Source: JBMNCQ01 sp049366715 | Lineage (GTDB): Bacteria > Bacillota > Peptococcia > Peptococcales > BICA1-8 | Direction of reading: 5' to 3' | Length of the DNA stretch: 9,059 nucleotides | Assembly: GCA_049366715.1 (NCBI GenBank) | Contig: JBMNCQ010000076.1 | Span: 1 to 9,059, forward strand | In this document: one piece after another, positions 1 through 5,508 of the stretch | How positions within the stretch are numbered: position 1 is the stretch's first letter | Layout: every line of letters begins with the position of its first letter | Made by a program: the position numbers and the translations under genes | Notes under the pieces: model-generated | Database searches by the model: none | The model's input: the letters and a program-made list of their open reading frames with translations, nothing else | What the model was told of the DNA's origin: nothing

Positions 1-2
1 TA

Positions 3-54
3 GTGACATTTTACCGGAATAATAACAAGGTGACATTATCACAGAATAAACACA
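3..54. repeat. Left copy of a 52-bp terminal inverted repeat (probable insertion-sequence end)
   Basis: This segment is the exact reverse complement of 9008-9059, and identity stops abruptly at base 54. Read outward from the genes, the repeat starts 5'-TGTG, which fits the TG tip of an insertion sequence. It also contains two related 20-bp direct repeats (3-22 and 30-49, 16 of 20 identical, both starting GTGACATT). Repeated binding sites within the ends are known in IS21-type elements, but I cannot assign a family. No transposase is visible, so the element body would lie outside the window. The alternative is the outer end of a 9-kb transposon filling the window. Confidence 0.75.
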
Positions 55-70
55 GAACAGCCGGCATTTT

Positions 71-100
71 ATTGACATATGCCCATTACAGTTTTATAAT
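71..100 (+). promoter_or_regulatory. Consensus sigma-A promoter of the Mrp ATPase gene, overlapped by a CATATG operator-like motif
   Basis: TTGACA (72-77) and TATAAT (95-100) are both perfect consensus hexamers with an ideal 17-bp spacer. The predicted transcript starts near 107 and has a leader of about 45 bases. The -35 box is embedded in ATTGACATATGCCCAT (71-86), which matches two motif copies in the 1404-1451 region. A promoter this strong with a motif on its -35 box suggests repression by a DNA-binding protein, which is inference. Confidence 0.85.
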
Positions 101-150
101 ATAACTTGTTAAATTATCGTCTGATAAAATACTTTAAGAGGTGTTGCCTT

Positions 151-975
151 ATGTCAAGTTGCTCAAACAATAATTGCAGCTGTACCGATGACAAGTGCTC
201 GTCAGAAACCTGTGCTTGTTCAGAACAGCAGCAGACCAATTCTTTAAACAATGTTAAGCATGTCATAGCTGTAATGAGTGGTAAAGGAGGAGTCGGTAAA
301 TCCACCGTTACCGCCCTCTTAGCGTCCTCCCTCCAAAAAAAGGGCTTTAAAGTAGGTATCCTTGATGCCGATATCACCGGCCCCAGCATTCCGATGCTCT
401 TTGGACTTAAAACCCAGCCCCAGGGCACAGAACTGGGTATGCTGCCTGTCAAATCAGCGGAAGGCATTCAGATTATGTCCATTAATTTATTACTCCCCCA
501 TGAAGATGACCCGGTTATCTGGCGCGGTCCTATCATCTCAGGAGTAATTAAGCAATTTTGGGAAGAAGTGATCTGGGGAGATCTGGATTATCTTTTGGTA
601 GATTTACCCCCGGGGACAGGTGACGCTCCCTTAACAGTACTGCAAAGTCTGCCTTTAAACGGCGTAGTAATTGTTACCTCACCTCAGGATTTAGCAAATA
701 TGGTCGTACGAAAGGCTATTAATATGGCCCAAAAAATGGATATTCCTATTTTAGGCTTAGTTGAAAATATGAGTTTTATTGAATGCCCGGGCTGTAAAGA
801 AAAAATTTACCCCTTCGGTGAAGGTAAAGCCGAAAAAACGGCTCAAGAGCTTAAAATACCCCTTCTGGGCATATTACCACTAGATCCCGGAATAAGTCAG
901 AAAGGTGACCAGGGACAAATCGAACAGTTCTCCGGAAATGACTTGAAAATTGAACTGCTCCTTAAGCAATTATAA
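151..975 (+). CDS. mrp: Mrp/NBP35-family P-loop ATPase, Fe-S cluster carrier, with Cys-rich N-terminus
   Basis: The predicted 274-residue cytoplasmic ATPase has a deviant Walker A motif GKGGVGKST (residues 44-52), the switch DADITGPS (about 72-79), DLPPGTGD (about 141-148) and the family signature CPGC (C212, C215) that holds a bridging [4Fe-4S] cluster at the dimer interface. Mrp/ApbC/NBP35 proteins carry and transfer Fe-S clusters. The first 23 residues hold six cysteines (4, 9, 11, 16, 21, 23), which recall the extra N-terminal cluster of NBP35 but with different spacing. The ATG at 151 is chosen because AAGAGGTG lies at 133-140; the upstream in-frame TTG at 106 sits at the predicted transcription start and adds an unrelated sequence. 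The gene has its own promoter and converges on the DUF5320 gene. The neighbouring ferredoxin-type ATPases and NifX-like proteins point to the ORP/Mrp system. The family assignment is firm; the client is unknown. Confidence 0.95.
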   Translation: MSSCSNNNCSCTDDKCSSETCACSEQQQTNSLNNVKHVIAVMSGKGGVGKSTVTALLASSLQKKGFKVGILDADITGPSIPMLFGLKTQPQGTELGMLPVKSAEGIQIMSINLLLPHEDDPVIWRGPIISGVIKQFWEEVIWGDLDYLLVDLPPGTGDAPLTVLQSLPLNGVVIVTSPQDLANMVVRKAINMAQKMDIPILGLVENMSFIECPGCKEKIYPFGEGKAEKTAQELKIPLLGILPLDPGISQKGDQGQIEQFSGNDLKIELLLKQL

Positions 976-1024
976 AGGCCATTTCGTAAGCACTCCCTGC
1001 CGGTTTCAGGCAGGCTCAAAATAA

Positions 1025-1054
1025 AGGCTGTTGTACGATTAAGTGCAACAGCCT
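1025..1054. terminator. Hairpin between the convergent mrp and DUF5320 genes
   Basis: AGGCTGTTG (1025-1033) pairs perfectly with CAACAGCCT (1046-1054). Three more pairs, including one G-U on the plus strand, extend the stem towards a six-base loop. On the minus strand the stem is followed by TTTATTTTG, a usable U-tract for the DUF5320 gene. On the plus strand the tail is AAAATATTT, which is poor. It probably serves mainly the minus-strand gene. Confidence 0.6.
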
Positions 1055-1071
1055 AAAATATTTCCATTAAG

Positions 1072-1374
1072 CTAATCCTCCATGTTTGTCTCTTCATCTT
1101 CCAGCAAATCTTCGACCCTTTTAAGCTCCTGTCTTAAAAATGTTGCTCTGTCCTTTAACAATGCTTTGCTCTGATTTCTATTTTGTTTCAATGGTAAACC
1201 CCAGCATCTCATGCCACGGCCTCTTCCAAACCCTCTGCCCGAGCCTCTTCCCGCAAAGGCAAAATCATCCGCACTGCTGCCCGCTTCAATCTCCTGTATA
1301 CAATAACCTCTGCCTTTACCTGTCATCGGACCTGCATTAAGAGGACCCCCACTATTAAATCCCGGCACTTTCAT
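1072..1374 (-). CDS. DUF5320-type Gly/Arg-rich small protein, function unknown
   Basis: The 100-residue protein has the usual DUF5320 layout. An N-terminal glycine-rich part holds GPMTGKGRGYC (about 15-25), followed by a Gly/Arg repeat GRGSGRGFGRGRG (about 42-54). A charged C-terminal helix (about 64-95) with LKDRATFLRQELKRVEDLL is likely to form a coiled coil. There is no signal peptide or membrane segment. The ATG at 1374 is preceded by GGAGGGA. Proteins of this type commonly sit beside NifX/NifB-fold and DUF134 genes in anaerobes, and here the gene is divergent from the NifX/ATPase operon and shares its operator region. No biochemical role is known to me. An assembly or RNA-binding role would be guesswork. 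C25 and C57 are its only cysteines. Confidence 0.85.
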   Translation of the reverse strand: MKVPGFNSGGPLNAGPMTGKGRGYCIQEIEAGSSADDFAFAGRGSGRGFGRGRGMRCWGLPLKQNRNQSKALLKDRATFLRQELKRVEDLLEDEETNMED

Positions 1375-1391
1375 CCCTCCTTTACTTTTTT

Positions 1392-1451
1392 ATTGAACAT
1401 TATGGACATATGTTCAATATTATGTTATACTAATTTTGAGCATATGTCAAT
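1392..1451. promoter_or_regulatory. Divergent promoter/operator region with CATATG-centred motifs
   Basis: Plus strand: TGGACA (1403-1408), 17 bp, TATACT (1426-1431), driving the NifX/ATPase operon. Minus strand: TTGACA (complement of 1445-1450), 17 bp, TAACAT (complement of 1422-1427), driving the DUF5320 gene. Two motif copies overlay them. On the minus strand these are ATTGAACATATGTCCAT (1402-1418) and ATTGACATATGCTCAA (1436-1451). The second matches 14 of 16 bases of the motif over the mrp -35 box. A 9-bp inverted repeat ATTGAACAT/ATGTTCAAT (1392-1400/1410-1418) is also present. Co-regulation of all three transcription units is the likely meaning. Confidence 0.7.
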
Positions 1452-1476
1452 TACTATTTCGAAAGGAGGGGTATAG

Positions 1477-1839
1477 ATGAAAATCGCATTAAGTGCTCAA
1501 GCAAAAGACCTGGCTAGTCCTTTGGAAGAGCGTTTTGGACGGGCTCCCAGCTTCCTTATCTATGACCTTGAAGATAATTCTTACTATGCTATTGCAAATA
1601 ACCAGAGCCTTAATTCACCTCAAGGTGCAGGTATCCAATCAGCAGAGAATATTGCCAACACCGATATTAAAGCTGTTATAACCGGAAATGTAGGCCCTAA
1701 GGCTTTCCGGGCCTTACAAGCCACCGGTATTGATATCTATCTCACCAAAAATGTCTCCCTTAACGAAGCCATTGCTGCTTTCAGAGAAGGCCGGCTGGTT
1801 AAAGCATCAGCTAACAATGTAGAAGGACATTGGGTCTAA
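1477..1839 (+). CDS. NifX/NifB-fold dinitrogenase iron-molybdenum cofactor-binding-like protein
   Basis: The 120-residue single-domain protein belongs to the family of NifX, the NifB C-terminal domain, NafY and the Desulfovibrio orange protein ORP. Visible hallmarks are the opening beta strand MKIALSAQ, ERFGRAPSFLIYD (about 18-30), GAGIQSAENI (about 51-60), AVITGNVGPKAFRAL (about 66-80) and a final region rich in Ala and Val. Members bind Mo/Fe/S or Mo/Cu/S clusters non-covalently. The protein contains no cysteine, so any cluster would be held by other contacts. The start is supported by AAAGGAGG 7 bases upstream. It is the first gene of the plus-strand operon, 30 bp before the first ferredoxin-type ATPase, which points to a cluster storage or insertion role rather than nitrogenase. 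No nif structural genes are present. Confidence 0.92.
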   Translation: MKIALSAQAKDLASPLEERFGRAPSFLIYDLEDNSYYAIANNQSLNSPQGAGIQSAENIANTDIKAVITGNVGPKAFRALQATGIDIYLTKNVSLNEAIAAFREGRLVKASANNVEGHWV

Positions 1840-1869
1840 TAACAAGCTTAAAAGAACGGAGGTGTAAAA

Positions 1870-2715
1870 ATGCGCATTGCTGTAGCCAGTGGTAAGGGGG
1901 GTACAGGAAAAACTACGGTGTCGAGTAACCTGGCTTATTATCTTTCTAAGAAAGGCAGAGACATCTCTCTTATTGACTGTGATGTTGAGGAACCAAACAA
2001 TCATATCTTTTTCCAGCCGGACTGGTATGCGAGCTTAAAAGTAACTCTCCCCGTACCGGAGGTAGATATCAAAAGCTGTAGCAGCTGCGGTAAATGCAGT
2101 GATTTTTGTCAGTTTGGTGCCATCATCTGCATTCGCGGCAAAGTCCTGGTTTTCCCCGAACTTTGTCACGGCTGCGGAGGCTGTGCGAAAATCTGCCCCC
2201 AAACGGCAATTAAAGAAACGACCAGGGAAATCGGTGAAATTCAATTAGGTATGAAGGACAGCCTGCATTTTATTCAGGGAGTGATGAGGATCGGCGAAGC
2301 AATGTCTCCTCCTTTAATTAATGAAGTAAAAGCCTGTGTAAAGCAGGGGGATATCATTATCGATTGTCCTCCCGGCACTTCTTGCCCTATGATCCAGGCT
2401 GTTAAAGACAGCGATTTTGTCCTGCTGGTTACTGAACCTACTCCTTTCGGATTGCATGACCTTAAACTGGCAGTCGCAACAGTCCGCCAATTAAATCTCC
2501 CCTTTGCCGTAGGTCTTAATCGCTCCACCATTGGTGACGAAAGGGTTAAAGAATACTGCAAAGATGAAAACATTGAAATAATCCTCGAAATTCCTGAAGA
2601 TAGAGAAATTGCCCAGGCCTATTCCCAGGGGAAAATCTTTTTAGAGAGCTCGCCGCATTACGAAGAACATTTCGCTGCGCTCTTTAAGAAAATGGAGGAA
2701 ATCGCTTTATGTTAA
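1870..2715 (+). CDS. MinD-superfamily ATPase with inserted 2x[4Fe-4S] ferredoxin domain (first paralogue)
   Basis: The 281-residue P-loop ATPase of the Mrp/MinD class has the deviant Walker A motif GKGGTGKTT (residues 8-16), DCDVEEPN (about 36-43) and IIDCPPGTSCP (about 163-173). Between the first and last of these a bacterial ferredoxin domain is inserted, with two CxxCxxCxxxC motifs (C70, C73, C76, C80 and C99, C102, C105, C109) that should ligate two [4Fe-4S] clusters. Homologues are DVU2103/DVU2104-type components of the ORP complex in Desulfovibrio, a cytoplasmic assembly. ATP-dependent electron or cluster transfer to the NifX-fold partner is a reasonable role but is inferred. The ATG follows ACGGAGG with good spacing. 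Its stop overlaps the start of the next paralogue by 7 bp, so translation is probably coupled. Confidence 0.93.
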   Translation: MRIAVASGKGGTGKTTVSSNLAYYLSKKGRDISLIDCDVEEPNNHIFFQPDWYASLKVTLPVPEVDIKSCSSCGKCSDFCQFGAIICIRGKVLVFPELCHGCGGCAKICPQTAIKETTREIGEIQLGMKDSLHFIQGVMRIGEAMSPPLINEVKACVKQGDIIIDCPPGTSCPMIQAVKDSDFVLLVTEPTPFGLHDLKLAVATVRQLNLPFAVGLNRSTIGDERVKEYCKDENIEIILEIPEDREIAQAYSQGKIFLESSPHYEEHFAALFKKMEEIALC

Positions 2716-3587
2716 AAGAAATCGTGGTAGTCAGCGGAAAAGGCGGAACAGGTAAAACCAGTATTGTTGCTGCTTTAGCTTCTCTATTGAAAGACAAGGT
2801 TCTAGGAGATTGCGATGTCGATGCGGCGGACCTTCACTTAGTCTTAAAACCGCAAATTCAAGAAGAAAGTGAGTTTTGGAGTGGCAAAACCGCTTTTTTA
2901 AATAAAGAAAAATGTCTGGACTGCCATAAATGCATTGAACTATGCCGTTTTAACGCAATCAAGGAAGATATGACTATCGATGCCGTATCCTGTGAAGGCT
3001 GCGGTGTCTGCGCAGCCTTTTGCCCCCAGGGCGCAATCACTTTGCAAGAAAACCTGGCCGGTCACTGGTTTATCTCCCGAACTCCCTATGGTCCCCTGGT
3101 TCATGCCAGGCTGGGAATCGCCGAGGAAAACTCCGGGAAACTGGTCAGCCTGGTAAAAAGTAAAGCAAAAAAAATTGCTGCAGAAGAGAATAAATCCTTA
3201 ATATTAATCGATGGCCCGCCCGGCATCGGCTGCCCTGTAATTGCTGCCATTTCCGGAGCCAGTCTGGTATTAATTATTACAGAACCTACTTTATCAGGGA
3301 TACATGACCTGTCCAGAGTAGTTTCATTGATTAAGCATTTCAATATCAAGGCTGCTGCCTGTATCAATAAAGCAGATATTAATCCGGAAATGACCGCTAA
3401 GATTTTAGCGGACTGTGCAGCGGCAAATATTCCCGTTATCGGTATAATTCCTTATGACAGTTCTATTACCAAAGCCCAGATCCTGGGACAAAGCATTATG
3501 GATTATGCACCCCATAGTAATTCTGCTCAGATTTTAAGGAATCTCAAGGAGCAAATAATTAAGCGAATAAATACGAGGAGTGAATAA
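2709..3587 (+). CDS. MinD-superfamily ATPase with inserted 2x[4Fe-4S] ferredoxin domain (second paralogue)
   Basis: The 292-residue protein has the same architecture as the preceding gene: Walker A GKGGTGKTS (residues 10-18), GDCDVDAADLHL (about 33-44), two ferredoxin motifs (C69, C72, C75, C79 and C95, C98, C101, C105) and LIDGPPGIGCP (about 166-176). The paralogues differ widely outside these motifs, so this is an old duplication, and the ATG inside the upstream gene suggests 1:1 synthesis. A heterodimer is plausible because Mrp/MinD ATPases complete their active sites as dimers. GGAGG at 2694-2698 is the probable ribosome binding site. The deviant P-loop lysine K11 and the catalytic K16 are both present. 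Its physiological substrate is not shown by the sequence. Confidence 0.93.
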   Translation: MLKEIVVVSGKGGTGKTSIVAALASLLKDKVLGDCDVDAADLHLVLKPQIQEESEFWSGKTAFLNKEKCLDCHKCIELCRFNAIKEDMTIDAVSCEGCGVCAAFCPQGAITLQENLAGHWFISRTPYGPLVHARLGIAEENSGKLVSLVKSKAKKIAAEENKSLILIDGPPGIGCPVIAAISGASLVLIITEPTLSGIHDLSRVVSLIKHFNIKAAACINKADINPEMTAKILADCAAANIPVIGIIPYDSSITKAQILGQSIMDYAPHSNSAQILRNLKEQIIKRINTRSE

Positions 3588-3588
3588 A

Positions 3589-3927
3589 ATGAAAATCGCT
3601 ATACCTGTTGCGAATAATCAATTATGTATGCATTTCGGTCACTGTGAAGTATTTGAATTCTATGAAATCGACAAAAAGGAAAAGAAAATTGCAGCTAAAA
3701 ATGTCCTTACACCCCCTCCCCACGAACCGGGCGTTCTGCCCCGCTGGATCAAAGAACAAGGCACAAACCTTGTCATCGCCGGAGGTATGGGAGTAAGTGC
3801 TCAAAACTTATTCCGTCAGGCCGGAGTAGAAGTCATTACAGGGGCCCAAACTGCTTCACCCCGGGAGATCGTTGAAAATTATTTGAACAATTCTCTGGAA
3901 ACAGGGAAAAATGCCTGCGATCATTAA
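3589..3927 (+). CDS. Second NifX/NifB-fold Mo-Fe cofactor-binding-like protein
   Basis: The 112-residue protein opens MKIAIPVANN and carries the motif HFGHCEVFEFYEID, then PPPHEPGVLPRWI (about 43-55) and LVIAGGMGVSAQNLFRQAGVEV (split here as LVIAGGMG and SAQNLFRQAGVEV, about 63-84). Unlike the first NifX-like protein it has a Cys and His residues near the fold's presumed ligand site (HFGHC, and HEP), typical of the subgroup that accompanies ferredoxin-type ATPases. I use ATG 3589 rather than GTG 3580, because the AGGAG motif (3576-3580) would overlap the GTG but lies 8 bases from the ATG. It begins 1 bp after the previous stop and is the last gene of the operon. Of the two NifX-fold proteins, either could be the ORP equivalent. 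C-terminal Cys and His (ACDH) are additional possible ligands. Confidence 0.9.
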   Translation: MKIAIPVANNQLCMHFGHCEVFEFYEIDKKEKKIAAKNVLTPPPHEPGVLPRWIKEQGTNLVIAGGMGVSAQNLFRQAGVEVITGAQTASPREIVENYLNNSLETGKNACDH

Positions 3928-3928
3928 G

Positions 3929-3947
3929 AAAACTGCCCGGTAGTTTT
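3929..3947 (+). terminator. Weak hairpin directly after the operon stop codon
   Basis: AAAACTGC (3929-3936) pairs with GTAGTTTT (3940-3947) through eight pairs including one G-U, around a three-base loop, with the T-run at its end. It is AT-rich, so termination efficiency is uncertain. Confidence 0.35.
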
Positions 3948-3978
3948 TCAACAGCTCCAGTGTTACCGTATTTCACAA

Positions 3979-4018
3979 GAAAGACGCCCATTTTCCAATT
4001 CCCTCCCCAGCGTCTTTC
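3979..4018. other. Intergenic hairpin, 9-bp perfect stem
   Basis: GAAAGACGC (3979-3987) pairs perfectly with GCGTCTTTC (4010-4018) across a 22-base pyrimidine-rich loop. No proper U-tract follows on either strand, so it may stabilise the operon's 3' end or be a poor terminator. Nothing else is seen in the 160-bp gap before the DUF134 gene apart from the terminator at its right edge. Confidence 0.4.
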
Positions 4019-4066
4019 CGTATTTATGCTTAGCACTTTACCGAATTGACCGGGCCGGCTAAGTAT

Positions 4067-4102
4067 AAAAAAGAGGAATGATTAAGCTCATTCCTCTTTT
4101 TT
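4067..4102. terminator. Bidirectional intrinsic terminator between the ATPase operon and the DUF134 gene
   Basis: A perfect 15-bp stem (4067-4081 with 4088-4102) encloses a six-base loop TTAAGC. Six T's end the stem on both strands, so it should terminate transcription from both convergent sides. The minus-strand DUF134 stop codon lies inside the stem. Confidence 0.9.
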
Positions 4103-4516
4103 AGTGCTTATTCTATGACAGTGATCTGCACACTTGGGGCATTTGACTTTCTTTCCGCAGCCCTCACCAAAATCCAATTCAAATTCATGCTCACAAGCCG
4201 AGCATTTAAACCTTCTTTTTTGCTCCGCCAGCCGGAAATTACCACCTTCAATCTTGATGGCTTTCCCTTCAATTATAGCCTCAGCCAGTTTGCTACGGGC
4301 ACTCATTAGAATCCTTTGAAAAGTCGGCCGGGATACATGCATTTTTTCCGCACAATCAATTTGGTCCAACCCTTCTCTATCCTTTAACCTGATTGCTTCC
4401 AATTCTTCAACATTTATAATCAATTCCTCTAAATCATGTTTGGGAATTCCCGCAGGCTTAAAGTGAGTATAAATAGGGTCAAATTCCACTCTGCGACATT
4501 TAGGCGGTCTTGGCAC
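4088..4516 (-). CDS. DUF134-family DNA-binding protein with zinc ribbon, likely cluster regulator
   Basis: The 142-residue protein starts MPRPPKCRRV, the standard DUF134 opening. A helical segment (about 40-82) resembling sigma-70 region 4, with LDQIDCAEKMHVSRPTFQRI as its helix-turn-helix, is followed by a C-terminal zinc ribbon with CSAC (C105, C108) and CPKC (C126, C129). Extra C120 and HCH (about 132-134) residues add possible ligands. The GTG at 4516 is preferred over the TTG at 4534, because AAAGGAG lies 8 bases before the GTG and the family alignment starts there. DUF134 genes recur beside NifX/Mrp-type genes in anaerobes, and this is the only DNA-binding protein in the metal-cluster block. 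Regulation through the CATATG motifs is inferred and unproven. The ribbon could sense metal or redox state. Confidence 0.88.
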   Translation of the reverse strand: MPRPPKCRRVEFDPIYTHFKPAGIPKHDLEELIINVEELEAIRLKDREGLDQIDCAEKMHVSRPTFQRILMSARSKLAEAIIEGKAIKIEGGNFRLAEQKRRFKCSACEHEFELDFGEGCGKKVKCPKCADHCHRISTKKEE

Positions 4517-4563
4517 AAACCACACTCCTTTCAATGTTGGAGAACTCTATTTATTTATAAATT

Positions 4564-4572
4564 ATTGTACCA
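4564..4572 (-). promoter_or_regulatory. Possible extended -10 promoter for the DUF134 gene
   Basis: The minus strand reads TGGTACAAT, an extended -10 element (TGn plus TACAAT) about 50 bases upstream of the GTG start. No good -35 box is seen at the usual distance. The CATATG motif of the rest of the cluster is absent here. Confidence 0.35.
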
Positions 4573-4647
4573 GATTACAGCCGGATATTGTAGAGATAAC
4601 TATTATTCCTAATACCCTCCTTTTATTTAAAATACACAAAAATAGTT

Positions 4648-4676
4648 AACAAATGGTCCCTCACCAACATATTATA
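4648..4676 (+). promoter_or_regulatory. Sigma-K-like sporulation promoter in front of the DUF4397 gene
   Basis: AACA (4648-4651), a 16-bp spacer and CATATTATA (4668-4676) match the Bacillus/Clostridium sigma-K consensus mACm-N16-CATAnnnTA at every fixed position. TATAAT (4673-4678) overlaps but lacks a sigma-A -35 box at 16-18 bp. Either factor could be used. The sigma-K reading implies late mother-cell expression in a spore-former. ATTTAAAATACA occurs twice (4625-4636 and 4677-4688), probably just AT-rich sequence. Confidence 0.4.
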
Positions 4677-4710
4677 ATTTAAAATACAAAGAAGAAGGAT
4701 GGTTTTATTT

Positions 4711-5298
4711 ATGTCTTCCAGAATAAGATTTATTCACGGGTGTTCAGATTCACAACACTTAGATATTCATGTAAAGGATTGCAAGCTTTGTAACAGTTTT
4801 GCCTACCCGGACTATACTGATTATTATGATGTAGACCATGGAACTTTAATATTCAAAATATGTCCCACCAAAAAATACCATTCCCTGTTTGATGCCTATA
4901 CTTATGCGATAGAAAATTCTTACCAAACTGCCATTTTGTCCGGGAAAGGTACCGATTTAAGCTTTTATGTGGTAGCAGATGCTTATCTCCCGATTTCCTA
5001 TAATACGGCTTATATCCGTTTTGCCAATCTGGCCTATAATTCACCGAATCTGGATTTCACCTTAATTGACACGGGAATTATTTTATTCAGAGATGTTCAA
5101 TACAAAGAGGTAACAGACTACTACGGAGTAAATCCCGATACCTATAATATCAGAGTCACAAAAACCGGTACTACTCAGACTATGATTACAATTCACAATG
5201 TAAATATGCTGCCCAACAGGTTCTATACAATTTATGTTCTGGGATTTACCAGAGACGGCGCCTCACCCCAATATCTTGTCTTTACAGATGGGAAATAG
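4711..5298 (+). CDS. DUF4397-like protein made of two tandem repeats
   Basis: The 195-residue protein has no signal peptide and no membrane segment. It is rich in Tyr, Asp and beta-strand patterns. It consists of two related halves (about 4-90 and 101-193): IRFIHGCSDSQHLDI aligns with IRFANLAYNSPNLDF, TDYYDVDHGTLIFKI with TDYYGVNPDTYNIRV, and a YVVAD-type strand with YLVFTD. This pattern fits the DUF4397 beta-sandwich family, whose function is unknown. Cysteines (11, 24, 27, 51) occur only in the first half. I prefer ATG 4711 over ATG 4699, because the GAAGAAGG ribosome binding site would abut the latter. Spacing to 4711 is 12 bases, a little long. The gene is monocistronic, with a terminator immediately downstream. 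A spore or cell-surface-layer role would follow from the sigma-K-like promoter but is inference. Confidence 0.75.
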   Translation: MSSRIRFIHGCSDSQHLDIHVKDCKLCNSFAYPDYTDYYDVDHGTLIFKICPTKKYHSLFDAYTYAIENSYQTAILSGKGTDLSFYVVADAYLPISYNTAYIRFANLAYNSPNLDFTLIDTGIILFRDVQYKEVTDYYGVNPDTYNIRVTKTGTTQTMITIHNVNMLPNRFYTIYVLGFTRDGASPQYLVFTDGK

Positions 5299-5318
5299 TA
5301 ATAGCTGCCCTGCCGAAT

Positions 5319-5351
5319 AAAGACTCCTGCCGTATCCAATCAGGAGTCTTT
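5319..5351 (+). terminator. Intrinsic terminator of the DUF4397 gene
   Basis: AAAGACTCCTG (5319-5329) pairs perfectly with CAGGAGTCTTT (5341-5351) around an 11-base loop, followed by ACTATTT, 20 bases after the stop codon. It may also work on the opposite strand. Confidence 0.85.
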
Positions 5352-5434
5352 ACTATTTAAGCCTTACTCATTCCAATAACTCAACAGGCTGTACTCCTCT
5401 CATGCTATTATCTGCCCTGCCCGCAATAATTAAA

Positions 5435-5462
5435 GGACTTCATTACGATCATAATGAAGTCC
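5435..5462 (-). terminator. Intrinsic terminator of the MFS transporter gene
   Basis: GGACTTCATTA (5435-5445) pairs perfectly with TAATGAAGTCC (5452-5462) around the loop CGATCA. On the minus strand the stem is followed by TTTAATTATTG. It lies 46 bases past the transporter stop. The 210-bp gap from 5299 to 5508 holds only this and the preceding terminator. Confidence 0.8.
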
Positions 5463-5508
5463 GCGAAATATTAGGATCATTTACGTAATACAAATTTTCT
5501 CAAATCAC

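Noticed and set aside
3580..3588. GTG start 9 bases upstream for the second NifX-like gene
   Set aside because: The AGGAG ribosome binding site would overlap that codon; the ATG at 3589 has normal spacing.
1477..3927. Nitrogenase (nif) gene cluster
   Set aside because: NifX/NifB-fold proteins occur, but no nifH, nifD, nifK, nifE or radical-SAM nifB is present. The ATPases carry ferredoxin inserts that NifH lacks.
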